Source: Paracraurococcus lichenis (GTDB lineage: Bacteria > Pseudomonadota > Alphaproteobacteria > Acetobacterales > Acetobacteraceae). From it: a stretch of DNA of 64,000 nucleotides. The translations under genes and the position numbers were made by a program. The stretch's first letter is position 1; the number at the start of each line of letters is the position of its first letter. This document shows, one piece after another, positions 8,173-16,923 of the stretch. A model generated the notes under the pieces. The model was not told the DNA's origin. It ran no database searches and worked only from the letters and a program-made list of their open reading frames with translations. Location: the NCBI RefSeq assembly GCF_030657435.1, contig NZ_JAUTWS010000027.1, positions 1-64,000 of the forward strand. The letters run 5' to 3'.

Positions 8173-9108
8173 ATGTTGCGCGCCATCGTCCTCGGGGCCG
8201 CTGCCGGTGGCGGCTTCCCGCAATGGAACTCCGCCGGTCCCGGCTGCCGCCGGGCGCTGGCCGGCGACCCCGCCGCGCCCATGCGCAGCCAGGCCTCGCT
8301 GGCCGTCACCGCCGATGGCGAGCGCTGGGTGCTGCTGAACGCCTCGCCCGACCTCCGGCAGCAGATCATCGCGACGCCCGCGCTGCACCCGCGGCCCGCG
8401 CCGGGCGAGGTCCGCCACTCCCCGATCGCCGCCGTGGTGCTGACGGGGGCGGAGGTGGACACCATCGCCGGCCTGCTGGTGATGCGGGAGCGGCACGCCT
8501 TCGCCCTCTACGGCGCCGACCGCGCGCTCGCGGTGCTGGACGCCAACCCGATCTTCCAGGCGGTGAACCCCGCCATCGTGCCGCGCCGCAGCCTGCCGCT
8601 GGACCGGCCGCTGGCGCTGGCGGATGCCGCCGGCGCGCCGCTCGGCCTGACGGTGGAGGCCTTCGCGGTGCCGGGCAAGGTGCCGCTCTTCCTCGAGGCA
8701 CCGAGCGGCGAGGACCCCGGCCGCGCCGATGACGGCGACACCATCGGCCTTCGCGTCTCGGCCGGCGGCCGCGCGCTCTTCTTCATCCCCGGCTGCGCCG
8801 CCATGACGCCAACGCTGGCGGCGCGGCTGGAAGGCGCCGACTGCGTCTTCTTCGACGGCACGCTCTGGCACGACGACGAGATGATCCGCGCCGGCGCCGG
8901 GCCGAAGACCGGCGGGCGCATGGGCCATATGAGCATCGCGGATCCGGGCGGCACCATCGCGGCCTTCGCCCGCCTCGGCGTGCGGCGCCGCATCCTGATC
9001 CATATCAACAACACGAACCCCGTCCTGCTGGCAGACAGTCCGGAACACGCGGCCGCAGATGCCGCCGGCTGGGAAGTTGCCTGGGACGGGATGGAGGTCA
9101 CGCCATGA
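8173..9108 (+). CDS. pqqB: PQQ biosynthesis protein PqqB
   Basis: A 311-residue metallo-beta-lactamase-fold hydroxylase of PQQ synthesis, acting on the tyrosine-derived intermediate. The family start LRAIVLGAAAGGGFPQWNSAGPGCRRA is clear. NASPDLRQQI, LTGAEVDTIAGLL, FIPGCAAMTP, FDGTLWHDDEMIRAG, GHMSIADPGG and ILIHINNTNPVL are also PqqB signatures. It overlaps pqqC by ATGA, indicating coupled translation. Its own ribosome site is weak, and the short ORF at 8125-8163 may supply ribosomes. Confidence 0.97.
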   Translation: MLRAIVLGAAAGGGFPQWNSAGPGCRRALAGDPAAPMRSQASLAVTADGERWVLLNASPDLRQQIIATPALHPRPAPGEVRHSPIAAVVLTGAEVDTIAGLLVMRERHAFALYGADRALAVLDANPIFQAVNPAIVPRRSLPLDRPLALADAAGAPLGLTVEAFAVPGKVPLFLEAPSGEDPGRADDGDTIGLRVSAGGRALFFIPGCAAMTPTLAARLEGADCVFFDGTLWHDDEMIRAGAGPKTGGRMGHMSIADPGGTIAAFARLGVRRRILIHINNTNPVLLADSPEHAAADAAGWEVAWDGMEVTP

Positions 9109-9896
9109 ACGACGACGAGCTTCTTGCGCCCGAGGAGCTGGAGCGCCGCCTGCGCGCCATCGGCGAGGAGCGCTACCATATCCACCACCCCTTCCATCAC
9201 CTGCTGCATGGCGGGAAGCTGACCAGGCCGCAGGTGCAGGCCTGGGCGCTGAACCGCTACTACTACCAGGCCAGCATCCCGGCGAAGGACGCGGCGGTGC
9301 TCGGCCGGTTGCCGACGCCGGAGCTGCGGCGCGAATGGCGCCGGCGGATCGTCGATCATGACGGCGATGGCGAGAAGCCGGGCGGCGTCGAGCGCTGGCT
9401 GATCCTGACCGACGGGCTGGGCCTCGACCGCGACTACGTCACCTCCCTGCGCGGCCTGCTGCCGGGCACGCGGCACGCCGTGGATGCCTACGTGAATTTC
9501 GTGAAGACGAAGTCGGTGCTGGAAGCGGTCGCGTCGTCTCTGACAGAAATGTTCTCGCCGAACATCATCTCCCAGCGCGTCTCGGGCATGCTGCGCAACT
9601 ACGACTTCGTCTCGGAACGGACGCTGGCCTATTTCACCCCGCGGCTGACCCAGGCACCGCAGGATGTCGCCTTCGCGCTGGCCTATGTGAAGCAGCACGC
9701 CCGCACGCGCGAGCAGCAGGAGCAGGTGCTGGACGCGCTCCGCTTCAAATGCGACCTGCTCTGGGCGCAGCTCGACGCGCTGCACTTCGCCTATGTCGAG
9801 CCGGGCTACATCCCGCCCGGCGCCTGGCGGCCGGAAGGCGCCGCGGTGCCGCGCGCGAGCGCCGCGACGCTCGCCTCCGCCGTCGGGGTGCCGTGA
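9105..9896 (+). CDS. pqqC: pyrroloquinoline-quinone synthase PqqC
   Basis: A 263-residue oxidase of the heme-oxygenase-like (TenA/PqqC) fold that catalyses the final eight-electron ring closure and oxidation of AHQQ to PQQ. Conserved stretches are RYHIHHPFHHLLHGGKLTRPQVQAWALNRYYYQASIPAKDAA, DHDGDGEKPGGVERWL, SSLTEMFSPNIISQRVSGML and YFTPRLTQAPQDVAFAL. It starts inside the pqqB stop codon (ATGA overlap) and ends overlapping the GTG of pqqD. The C-terminus has about 15 extra Ala/Pro-rich residues. Confidence 0.97.
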   Translation: MNDDELLAPEELERRLRAIGEERYHIHHPFHHLLHGGKLTRPQVQAWALNRYYYQASIPAKDAAVLGRLPTPELRREWRRRIVDHDGDGEKPGGVERWLILTDGLGLDRDYVTSLRGLLPGTRHAVDAYVNFVKTKSVLEAVASSLTEMFSPNIISQRVSGMLRNYDFVSERTLAYFTPRLTQAPQDVAFALAYVKQHARTREQQEQVLDALRFKCDLLWAQLDALHFAYVEPGYIPPGAWRPEGAAVPRASAATLASAVGVP

Positions 9897-10168
9897 GCGT
9901 CTCCGGCGCCAGCGTGCCGCGCCTCGGCCGCGGCATGAAGCTGCGGGAGGACAAGGCGCGCGGCCAGTGGGTGGTCATGGGACCGGAGCGCATGTTCGTC
10001 CCCGACGAGATCGCGCTGGAGGTGCTCCGCCTGGTGGACGGCGCACGCAATGTGGAGGCGATGGTGGACGACCTCGCCGCCCGCTTCGCCGCGCCGCGGG
10101 ACGAGATCATGGCGGATGTCATCGCCATGCTCGACGACCTCGCGGCCAAGGGAGTCGTGGTCGCATGA
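9893..10168 (+). CDS. pqqD: PQQ peptide chaperone PqqD
   Basis: A 91-residue RiPP recognition element that binds PqqA and presents it to PqqE. The fold pattern is VPRLGRGMKLREDKARGQWVVMGPERMFVPDEIALEVLRLVDGARNVEAMVDDLAARF, the winged-helix core of PqqD. GTG at 9893, overlapping the pqqC stop (GTGA), is chosen because it gives the usual PqqD length of about 90 residues. The open frame extends upstream into pqqC without similarity. pqqE begins 84 nt downstream. Confidence 0.93.
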   Translation: MSVSGASVPRLGRGMKLREDKARGQWVVMGPERMFVPDEIALEVLRLVDGARNVEAMVDDLAARFAAPRDEIMADVIAMLDDLAAKGVVVA

Positions 10169-10252
10169 TGGCGAAACGCTTCACCCCTTCGGCGCTGCGG
10201 TCCCCCGGCGGGCGGATGGCGTCGTGACCCCCGCCTCCCCATATGGTGCGGC

Positions 10253-11350
10253 ATGAGCACCGCCCCCGCTGCCCCGCTCGCGCTGCTGGCCGAGCTGACG
10301 CATCGCTGCCCGCTGCGCTGCCCCTACTGCTCCAACCCCGTGAACCTCACCCGGGTCGCGGCGGAGCTGGACACCGCGACCTGGGCCCGGGTGTTCCGGG
10401 AGGCCGCCGAGCTCGGCTGCCTGCAGGTCCACCTCTCCGGCGGCGAGCCGACGGCGCGGCGCGACATCGCCGACCTGGTCCGCGCCGCGAACGAGGCCGG
10501 GCTCTACACCAACCTCATCACCTCGGGCGTCCTGACGGGCGAGGCGAAGTTCCAGGCCCTGGTCGAGGCCGGGCTCGACCATGTCCAGCTCTCGGTGCAG
10601 GACACCGAGCCGGGCTCGGCCGACCGCATCGGCGGCTATCGCGGCGGCCATGCGAGGAAGCTGGAATTCGCCCGCCTCGTGCATGACAGCGGCCTGCCGC
10701 TGACGCTGAACGCGGTGGTGCACCGGCAGAACCTGGACCGCCTGCCGGACATGATCGCGCTGGCGCTCGACCTCGGCGCCGGGCGGCTCGAGGTGGCGCA
10801 TGTCCAGTACTACGGCTGGGCGCTGGCCAACCGCGACGCCCTGCTGCCGACGCGCGCGCAGCTCGAGGCCGCGACGGCGACCGTCGAGGCGGCGCGGCGC
10901 GACCTGAAGGGCCGGCTGGTCATCGACTACGTGGTGCCGGACTACTACGCCAAGCGCCCCAAGGCCTGCATGGGCGGCTGGGGGCGGCAGTTCCTGGCGG
11001 TCTCGCCGGCCGGCCGCGTGCTGCCCTGCCATGCCGCGGAGAGCCTGCCCGGCTTCGACTTCCCCAATGTCCGGGAGGTCTCGCTGCGCTGGGCCTGGGA
11101 GGAGTCGGAGGCCTTCAACCGCTTCCGCGGCACCGGCTGGATGCCGGAACCCTGCCGCGGCTGCGAGCGGGCCGAGATCGACTGGGGCGGCTGCCGCTGC
11201 CAGGCCTTCGCCCTGACCGGCGATGCCGCCGCGACCGATCCGGCCTGCGCCCTCTCGCCGCACCACGCCGTGCTCTCGGTCGCGGTGGGGGAGGCGGCCG
11301 AGGCTGGCGAGGCCTTCACATACCGCGAACCCCAGAAGGTGCCGGGCTGA
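10253..11350 (+). CDS. pqqE: PqqA peptide cyclase PqqE (radical SAM)
   Basis: A 365-residue radical SAM enzyme that forms the Glu-Tyr carbon-carbon link in PqqA. The CxxxCxxC cluster motif is Cys19, Cys23 and Cys26 in HRCPLRCPYCSNP. The LSGGEPTARRDI glycine-rich motif and QLSVQDTEPGSADRIGGYRG follow. The C-terminal SPASM cluster cysteines lie in KACMGGWG, LPCHAAES and EPCRGCERAEIDWGGCRCQ. It is separated from pqqD by 84 nt, unlike the overlapping pqqBCD. No pqqF or pqqG protease gene is nearby. Confidence 0.97.
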   Translation: MSTAPAAPLALLAELTHRCPLRCPYCSNPVNLTRVAAELDTATWARVFREAAELGCLQVHLSGGEPTARRDIADLVRAANEAGLYTNLITSGVLTGEAKFQALVEAGLDHVQLSVQDTEPGSADRIGGYRGGHARKLEFARLVHDSGLPLTLNAVVHRQNLDRLPDMIALALDLGAGRLEVAHVQYYGWALANRDALLPTRAQLEAATATVEAARRDLKGRLVIDYVVPDYYAKRPKACMGGWGRQFLAVSPAGRVLPCHAAESLPGFDFPNVREVSLRWAWEESEAFNRFRGTGWMPEPCRGCERAEIDWGGCRCQAFALTGDAAATDPACALSPHHAVLSVAVGEAAEAGEAFTYREPQKVPG

Positions 11351-11414
11351 CCCCGGGCTTGCGGCCGCCGCGGGGCGGGCCACTATCCTGCGCACCAATC
11401 AGGGGAAGAGACCG

Positions 11415-11672
11415 ATGTTCCTGCCGCGTTGCACTCCGCCGGGCATGCCCGGGCCGCTGACCATGGCCGGCGCCATGATGGGCGGCATGACCATGCTGGC
11501 CTGCACCGGTCCCTTCCTCGCGGGTATCGGCGTCGGTGCCGGCATCGTCGGCGCCTCGATCCTGGCGCGGAAGGCGATGGAGCGCCGCTCCGGCTGGCGG
11601 GACGAGCCCGTGGACACTCTCACGCCGGAGATGCCGGACGAGGGCGAGGCCGCGCCGGCCAATCCGCTCTGA
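11415..11672 (+). CDS. small Gly/Met-rich membrane protein, unknown
   Basis: An 85-residue protein following GGGGAAGAG. The N-terminal half is hydrophobic and rich in Gly and Met (PLTMAGAMMGGMTMLACTGP, then GIGVGAGIVGASILA), giving one long or two short membrane helices, followed by a charged tail (RKAMERRSGWRDEPVDTLTPEMP). It lies 64 nt after pqqE on the same strand and could be co-transcribed. No family is recognised. Reality as a gene is supported by the ribosome site and coherent hydropathy only. Confidence 0.55.
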   Translation: MFLPRCTPPGMPGPLTMAGAMMGGMTMLACTGPFLAGIGVGAGIVGASILARKAMERRSGWRDEPVDTLTPEMPDEGEAAPANPL

Positions 11673-11692
11673 CCGCGCGCGGATGGCGGCGC

Positions 11693-11971
11693 TCAGCCCG
11701 CCAGCCGCTTCCGCCCGGAGATGGCCGTGCCGCTGGCATGGCCGGCGCGCAGCGCCTCCCGCGCCCAGCGGGGGGCGGTGGGCATCCAGTCCGGCAGGGC
11801 TTCTCCCGCCAGGCCGAGCCGGACGCCATGGGTATAGCAGACGCCCGAGATCGTCTCGTCATAGGCCCGGCCGCGCCGGTTCTCGAGCGCCGCGCGCAAG
11901 GGCGCGTCGTTGATCCGGCGCGGCATCGGGTCTGGCCCCGGTACTTCGGGTAGCACGCCCGTTCCGTCCAT
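11693..11971 (-). CDS. hypothetical protein
   Basis: 92 residues from the ATG at 11971, which has a strong AGGAGG at correct spacing; an upstream in-frame start at 12049 has none. The composition is that of a small soluble protein, with RAALENRRGRAYDETISGVCYTHGVRLGL and LPDWMPTAPRWAREALRAG as the most structured parts. No domain is recognised. It converges with the small membrane-protein gene 21 nt away. Confidence 0.5.
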   Translation of the reverse strand: MDGTGVLPEVPGPDPMPRRINDAPLRAALENRRGRAYDETISGVCYTHGVRLGLAGEALPDWMPTAPRWAREALRAGHASGTAISGRKRLAG

Positions 11972-12144
11972 GCCTGCCTCCTGCTGCCGCATGGAGCCTC
12001 TGGCGGCGGGGCCCGCTGGTCCAATCACGGGCATCTGCTTCTTCCGCATGTGATGCGTGAGCGTGCCGTTCCGGCTTCTCTGCGTGGCATTCCGGCCGCG
12101 GCCGCCAGCGGCTAGCCTTCGCCGCGAGAGAGGGGAGGGGACGC

Positions 12145-12921
12145 ATGGCCGGCGAGATCCGCACGGAGATCCGGGAGGCGCCCGGGACCGGGCGCGTGGC
12201 GCATGTCACCATCGCGCACGAGGCCAAGCTCAACACGCTGAACCCCGACCTGATGCGCGCCCTCGCCGCGGCCATCACGCGGCTGTCGGCGGACGAGTCG
12301 CTGCAGGCCCTGGTGCTGACCGGCGCCGGCCCGAAGGCCTTCATCGGCGGCGCCGATATCACCGTCATGGCGGGGCTCCCGGACGGCGAGGCCGCGCGCG
12401 GCTTCATCACCCTTGTCCATGGCTGCTGCCGCGCGGTGCGGGACTGCCCGGTGCCGGTGATCGCGCGCATCAATGGCTGGACCCTGGGGGCGGGGCTGGA
12501 ACTCGCGGCGGCCTGCGACCTCCGCATCGCCGCCGACCATGCGCAATTCGGCATGCCGGAAGTGCGGGTCGGCATCCCCTCTGTGGTGGAGGCGGCGCTG
12601 CTGCCCGGCCTCATCGGCTGGGGCCGCACGCGTCGCCTGCTGCTGCTCGGCGAGACGATCGGTGCCGCCGAGGCGGCGGCCTGGGGTCTGGTGGAGGCGG
12701 TGGTGCCGGCGGCGGCGCTCGACGCGAAGCTCGGCGAATGGCTCGGGCTGCTGGGACGGGCGGGCAATCGCGCGCTGCGCCTGCAGAAGCGGCTGATCCG
12801 CCGGTGGGAGGACCTGCCCCTGTCCGAGGCGATCGCCGCCGGCATCCCCGCCTTCGCGGCGGCCTGGGACACCGAGGAGCCGCGCCGCATGCTGGGCGCC
12901 TTCGCCAGCCGGAGGCGCTGA
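12145..12921 (+). CDS. enoyl-CoA hydratase/isomerase family protein
   Basis: A 258-residue crotonase-fold protein. The oxyanion-hole motifs are GPKAFIGGADITVM and INGWTLGAGLELAAACDLRIAADHAQFGMPEVRVGIPSVVEAALLPGLIG. The second catalytic glutamate position in MPEVRVG is kept, while the first, normally in the GAGLE helix, is present as Glu in GLELAA. GGGGAGGGG precedes the ATG. It hydrates or isomerises acyl-CoA esters, and the substrate is not predictable. It is convergent with the GH3 gene, only 8 nt separating the stop codons. Confidence 0.88.
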   Translation: MAGEIRTEIREAPGTGRVAHVTIAHEAKLNTLNPDLMRALAAAITRLSADESLQALVLTGAGPKAFIGGADITVMAGLPDGEAARGFITLVHGCCRAVRDCPVPVIARINGWTLGAGLELAAACDLRIAADHAQFGMPEVRVGIPSVVEAALLPGLIGWGRTRRLLLLGETIGAAEAAAWGLVEAVVPAAALDAKLGEWLGLLGRAGNRALRLQKRLIRRWEDLPLSEAIAAGIPAFAAAWDTEEPRRMLGAFASRRR

Positions 12922-12929
12922 CCGCGCCC

Positions 12930-14489
12930 TTATGATCGGAGGCCCCGGTCCGCCGCCGCGAATCGTGCCGGATCGGCCAGCACCCGCGGCACCTTGTGCT
13001 GCCCGCCGAGCTTGCCCTGCGCCCGCATCCAGGCCGCGAAGGCACCGGGCGGCAGTAGCACCACCTCCGGCGCATCCATCTGCCCGCCGCGGCGGTGCAC
13101 GGCATAGTCGTCGTTCGCCGCCGTCAGCGCCGCGTCGAGCGCCGCCGCGAGCCGCGGCGCCAGCGCCGGATCGGCGGCCGCGGCCGGCTCGACCAGCCAG
13201 CGATGATGCCCGCGCACCGCGCCGAAGACCGGTCCCACCGTGTATTCCGCGATGCCGATGCCCAGCATCCCCGCCGCCGTCAGCAGCGCCCGCTCGATCT
13301 CCTCGCCGCTCAGATGCTCGCCGAAGGCCGAGAGGCTGTAGGAAGTCCGCCCCGTTACCAGCAGCCGCGGCGGCGCGCGATCGACGAAGCGCACCGTATC
13401 GCCTAGCACGTAGCTCCAGAGCCCCGCGCAACTCGTCACGATGACCGCATAGTCGACGCCGGTCTCGATCGTCGCCGCCCAGTGCCGGGTCGGCTTCGGC
13501 GCGTCCAGCTCCGCCAGCGGCACGAATTCCCAGAACACGCCGCGGTCGACGGCGAGCCGCAGCCCCTCGCCCTCGCCACGGTCGGCGATGGCGCAGAAAC
13601 CCTCGCTCGCCGGATAGACCTCCCGCGTCGCGCAGCCCGGCGGCAGGAAGGGCGCGATGCGCTCGCGGTAGGGCGCCCAGGCGACGCCGCCATGGACCAG
13701 CAGCTCGAGCCCCGGCAGCGGCGGCATGCCCTGCCGCGCCGCCAGCTTCTCCAGCAGCATCAGCACCCAGCTCGGCGTGCCCGACAGCATGCGCACCGCC
13801 GCGGCCGGCGTCCGCGCCGCCAGCAGGTCGAGCTTGCGCTCCCAGTCGGCGACCAGCGCGAGGTCGCGCGGCGGCCAGCTCCAAGCCGCGAGGAAGCGCG
13901 GCACTTCCGCCGCCGCGATGCCGGAGAGGTCGCCCTGCCGCACGCCCGACGCCACCCGCTCCAGCGCCGTCGAGCCGCCCAGCATGAAGGACAAGCCGCC
14001 AAAGATACGGCTGCGCGGCACGTGGCGCAGATGCCAGGCCAGCACGTCCAGCGCCGCGCCGCGATTCGCCCGCACCATCGGCATCGTCACCGGGATATAT
14101 TTGGTGGTGCCGGAGGTCGTGCCGGAGGACAGCGCGAAATAGGGCACCCGCCCGGGCCAGGTGACGTCCTGCAGCACGGGATAGCGAGGCTGCCACCAGT
14201 CGCGCCAGAAATCCTCGTAGCGGCGCAGCGGCACGCGCGACTGGTAGTCCGCGACGTCGCGGATGGCGGCGAAGCCATGCGCCTGGCCGAAGCGCGTCCG
14301 CGCCGCGCGGCGCAGCAGGCGCCTGAGAAGCGCGCGCTGGGTCTCGGCGGGGTCCAGGCGTTCCAATCGACGCAGCCGCGCGCCTGCCATGGCGCGCAAT
14401 ACCGGCGTGGCGTCAACCGGGGCTCCGCCCATCGGCGGCATGCCGCCGATCCCGCGAAGGGGGCGGAGCCCCCCTTCGAGACCCCCCAT
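12930..14489 (-). CDS. GH3-family acyl-adenylating enzyme
   Basis: About 519 residues with the signature of the GH3 superfamily (plant jasmonate/auxin amido synthetases and bacterial homologues). The ATP-binding loop is FALSSGTTSGTTKYIPVT, and the family features VYPASEGFCAIADR, WEFVPL, GVDYAVIVTSCAGLWSYVLGDTVRF and LVTGRTSYSLSAFGEHLSGEEIERAL follow in order. Plant members conjugate acyl acids to amino acids; bacterial substrates are mostly unknown. The start is uncertain: ATGs at 14489, 14441, 14432 and 14390 are possible, and a hairpin at 14455-14478 overlaps the longest versions. It lies directly downstream of the penicillin-acylase gene. Confidence 0.85.
   Translation of the reverse strand: MGGLEGGLRPLRGIGGMPPMGGAPVDATPVLRAMAGARLRRLERLDPAETQRALLRRLLRRAARTRFGQAHGFAAIRDVADYQSRVPLRRYEDFWRDWWQPRYPVLQDVTWPGRVPYFALSSGTTSGTTKYIPVTMPMVRANRGAALDVLAWHLRHVPRSRIFGGLSFMLGGSTALERVASGVRQGDLSGIAAAEVPRFLAAWSWPPRDLALVADWERKLDLLAARTPAAAVRMLSGTPSWVLMLLEKLAARQGMPPLPGLELLVHGGVAWAPYRERIAPFLPPGCATREVYPASEGFCAIADRGEGEGLRLAVDRGVFWEFVPLAELDAPKPTRHWAATIETGVDYAVIVTSCAGLWSYVLGDTVRFVDRAPPRLLVTGRTSYSLSAFGEHLSGEEIERALLTAAGMLGIGIAEYTVGPVFGAVRGHHRWLVEPAAAADPALAPRLAAALDAALTAANDDYAVHRRGGQMDAPEVVLLPPGAFAAWMRAQGKLGGQHKVPRVLADPARFAAADRGLRS
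14455..14478. terminator. hairpin at the penicillin-acylase/GH3 junction
   Basis: CGAAGGGGGC pairs with GCCCCCCTTCG around a 3-nt loop with one bulged C. The position, just after the acylase stop on the minus strand and inside the longest GH3 reading frame, suggests a partial terminator and argues for a GH3 start downstream of it (14441 or later). Confidence 0.45.
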
Positions 14490-14494
14490 TCCAT

Positions 14495-16759
14495 TCAAGG
14501 CCGCAGCACCGTCACGCGCGGGAACTCGGCTACCACCGTCTCGGGCCGCAGCGGCATGCGGATGCCGCGCCGCTCGCGCCAGAGCGGCACCTGGTCGGCG
14601 AAGGCCGCGCTGCCCAGCCAGCCATCCTGGCCGCCGAACAAGGTGAACCAGTTGGCGTCCGGGTCGGCCATGTCAGAGACCTGCCGCGCCATGGAGCCGA
14701 AGCTGACCTCGTGCGGGCCGCTGACCAGCCCGTGGCCGGACTTCATGGGCGTCTCGCGCGAGCCGCCGACCGGGAAGGTGTCCAGCACGAAGAGCCGCCC
14801 CAGCACCGGCAGGTTCACCAGCCAATGCGCCGCGCGCAGCCGGTGCACCTCGCCCCAGGTGCCGTAGCGCGAGGCAAGGGGCGTGGCCTCGGCGACCGCG
14901 GCGCGCAGCACCGCCTCCCGCCGCGGCGGGGGCAGCGCGTCCAGGTCGCGCAGCAGGAAGGTGGTGAGGAAATTCCAGCCCGTCTCTGGCCCGCGCCCGC
15001 CACCCTCCGGCTGCAGCGCCGGCACCAGCCGCGCCAGGATCACTTCGAAGACCAGCGCCGCGCGGCTCTCCGCGGCATAGTCGCCGTCCCAGCCGCGCAG
15101 CGGCGCCAGCAGCGCCGGCTCCGGCGCGCCGCCCGGCATGGCCTCCAGCCGCGCCAGCAGCCCGGCCGCAAGCGCCGCCGCCTTGGGCGCGACCGTGTCC
15201 GTCTGCATCGCCGCGAGGTCCGCCGGCGTCAGCTTCGGCTTCGCCAGCGCGAGCGCCCGCAGCCGCGCCACCCGGTCCCCGTCCGAGAAGAAATAGCCGA
15301 TCGGCGGCGGTTCCTTCGCCCAGAGCGCCGGGTTCTCGTTGGCCGAGGCGAGCACGCCCTCCGGCGGATTCTCCAGCCGCGGCAGATCGCGCGCATCCCA
15401 TGGCTGCCGCCAGGGCCGGGTCGCCGCCGGGTCGGTCGCGTCCAGCACCGGATCGGCCTGCGGGAAGCCGGCGCGGGAGGGCAGCAGCGCAGCGGTGACG
15501 CGCCCGATCGACCCGTCCCGCGCCGCCCACAGCATGTTCTGCGGCGAGACGGCAAACCCGGAGAAGCTGTCGCGGAACTCGGCGCCGCTGCGGGCGCGGG
15601 CGGCCTTCAGCAGGGCGGTGATCTCGTCCGCCGGCTCGTGCCCCGCCCAGCGCAGGGCGATCCTCTCGCCCGGCCGGCCGGGCACCACCGCGGCATCGCT
15701 GATGACCGGCCCCTGCGGCGAGACGCGCACGCGTCGGCGCGCCGCGAACCACAGCCGCTGGCGGATGGTGACCTCGGAGTCGGACAGGGCCTCGGCCGGC
15801 AGCGCCGTGACGTCGAAGAGGTCGGAGGAGGCCGCCCGCAGGTTGGTCCCGCCCCAGGCGACATCCGGGTTCCGCCCGAGGCCGATGATCGGCAGCCCCG
15901 GCACCATGAGCCCGACCAGGTGGAAGGAGGGCGAGCGCATGCCGACCAGCATCCAGAGGTTCGGCAGCGACAGGCCGAGATGCGGGTCGGAGGCCAGCAT
16001 CGCCGCGCCCGAGGCGCTGCGCGACGGCGCGATGGCGACCGCATTGCTGCCCGAGCGCGAGAGGCCCTGCAGCAGCGCGCCGAGCGCCGCCTGCTCCAGG
16101 TTGGCCGGCACCGTCGTGCCAGCGCCGGCCTCCAGCATCCGCTGCCAGCGGCGGGCGAAGCCGGGCGTGCCGCGCTCCGCGAGCAGGGAGAAATAGCCGA
16201 GCCAGTTGATGTCGGTGCCGGCCAGCCGGCCGATCGCCAGGATGTCGGCCGTGGTGAAGGGCTCCCGCCCCAGCCCGAGCAGCCCGTATTCCGGTGGCCG
16301 CGGCCCCCGCAGCACGGCGTGGTTCAGGCCGGCGACGAAGCGCTCGACGAAGGCGCGCGTCTCCGCCGGCCAGGCCGCCTCGATGGCCGGCGCCGCCCGG
16401 CCGAAATCGAGGATGCGCAGCGCATGGTCGATATCGGCCGCGAGCGGCCCCGCGATCTCCGCGAGGCGCCCGCGGGCCACCATGCGCAGCAGCGCGATCT
16501 GCGCCCCGCGCAGGTGCCCGTGCACCAGGCCAAGGGAGAAGGCGAGGTCGGCATCGCTCTCCGCCTCGATCCAGGGGACGAGGTGGTCGTTCCAGCGGAT
16601 TGTCACCGGCCGGTCCAGCGCCAGCCCGTCGCGCGGCAGCGCCGCCAGGCGTCGGTCGATGCCGACCTGCCGCGGCAGCAGCGCGGCGCAGCCCGGCAGC
16701 ATGGCCAGCATCGCCAGCAGCAGCGCCGCCCGCTGCCGCATCCGGTTCCCGTGCTTCAC
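14495..16759 (-). CDS. penicillin acylase family lipoprotein
   Basis: A 754-residue N-terminal-nucleophile hydrolase, normally matured by self-cleavage into two chains. A lipoprotein signal ends at LAMLPGCAA (Cys24), so it should be membrane-anchored outside the cytoplasm. The nucleophile candidate is Ser238 in SRSGSNAVAIAPSRS, matching the G-S-N start of the beta chain, followed by ASDPHLGLSLPNLWM and the GLGRNPDVAWGGTNL motif. Relatives cleave amide bonds of beta-lactams or acyl-homoserine lactones. The start is GTG at 16759; ATG at 16741 is an alternative. It is followed by the GH3 gene on the same strand. Confidence 0.88.
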   Translation of the reverse strand: MKHGNRMRQRAALLLAMLAMLPGCAALLPRQVGIDRRLAALPRDGLALDRPVTIRWNDHLVPWIEAESDADLAFSLGLVHGHLRGAQIALLRMVARGRLAEIAGPLAADIDHALRILDFGRAAPAIEAAWPAETRAFVERFVAGLNHAVLRGPRPPEYGLLGLGREPFTTADILAIGRLAGTDINWLGYFSLLAERGTPGFARRWQRMLEAGAGTTVPANLEQAALGALLQGLSRSGSNAVAIAPSRSASGAAMLASDPHLGLSLPNLWMLVGMRSPSFHLVGLMVPGLPIIGLGRNPDVAWGGTNLRAASSDLFDVTALPAEALSDSEVTIRQRLWFAARRRVRVSPQGPVISDAAVVPGRPGERIALRWAGHEPADEITALLKAARARSGAEFRDSFSGFAVSPQNMLWAARDGSIGRVTAALLPSRAGFPQADPVLDATDPAATRPWRQPWDARDLPRLENPPEGVLASANENPALWAKEPPPIGYFFSDGDRVARLRALALAKPKLTPADLAAMQTDTVAPKAAALAAGLLARLEAMPGGAPEPALLAPLRGWDGDYAAESRAALVFEVILARLVPALQPEGGGRGPETGWNFLTTFLLRDLDALPPPRREAVLRAAVAEATPLASRYGTWGEVHRLRAAHWLVNLPVLGRLFVLDTFPVGGSRETPMKSGHGLVSGPHEVSFGSMARQVSDMADPDANWFTLFGGQDGWLGSAAFADQVPLWRERRGIRMPLRPETVVAEFPRVTVLRP

Positions 16760-16923
16760 CTGTCCATCCCCGGCCCGACCCCCGCCATACCGGCTACAGC
16801 GAGGCAGCGCCGCCGCGTTTCCGTGACAGGCCGCTCGCGATCCCGACGGCCCGGCCGGCGGCCCGCGCCGGCGCCGGCACCGCGCGGCACCCGGTCATGC
16901 GCGATGCTGCGAGAGGACGGGGC

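Noticed and set aside
10165..10227. 20-codon ORF overlapping the pqqD stop (ATGA)
   Set aside because: It has no separate ribosome site, does not lead into pqqE in frame, and has no recognisable sequence. A chance ORF is the simpler view.
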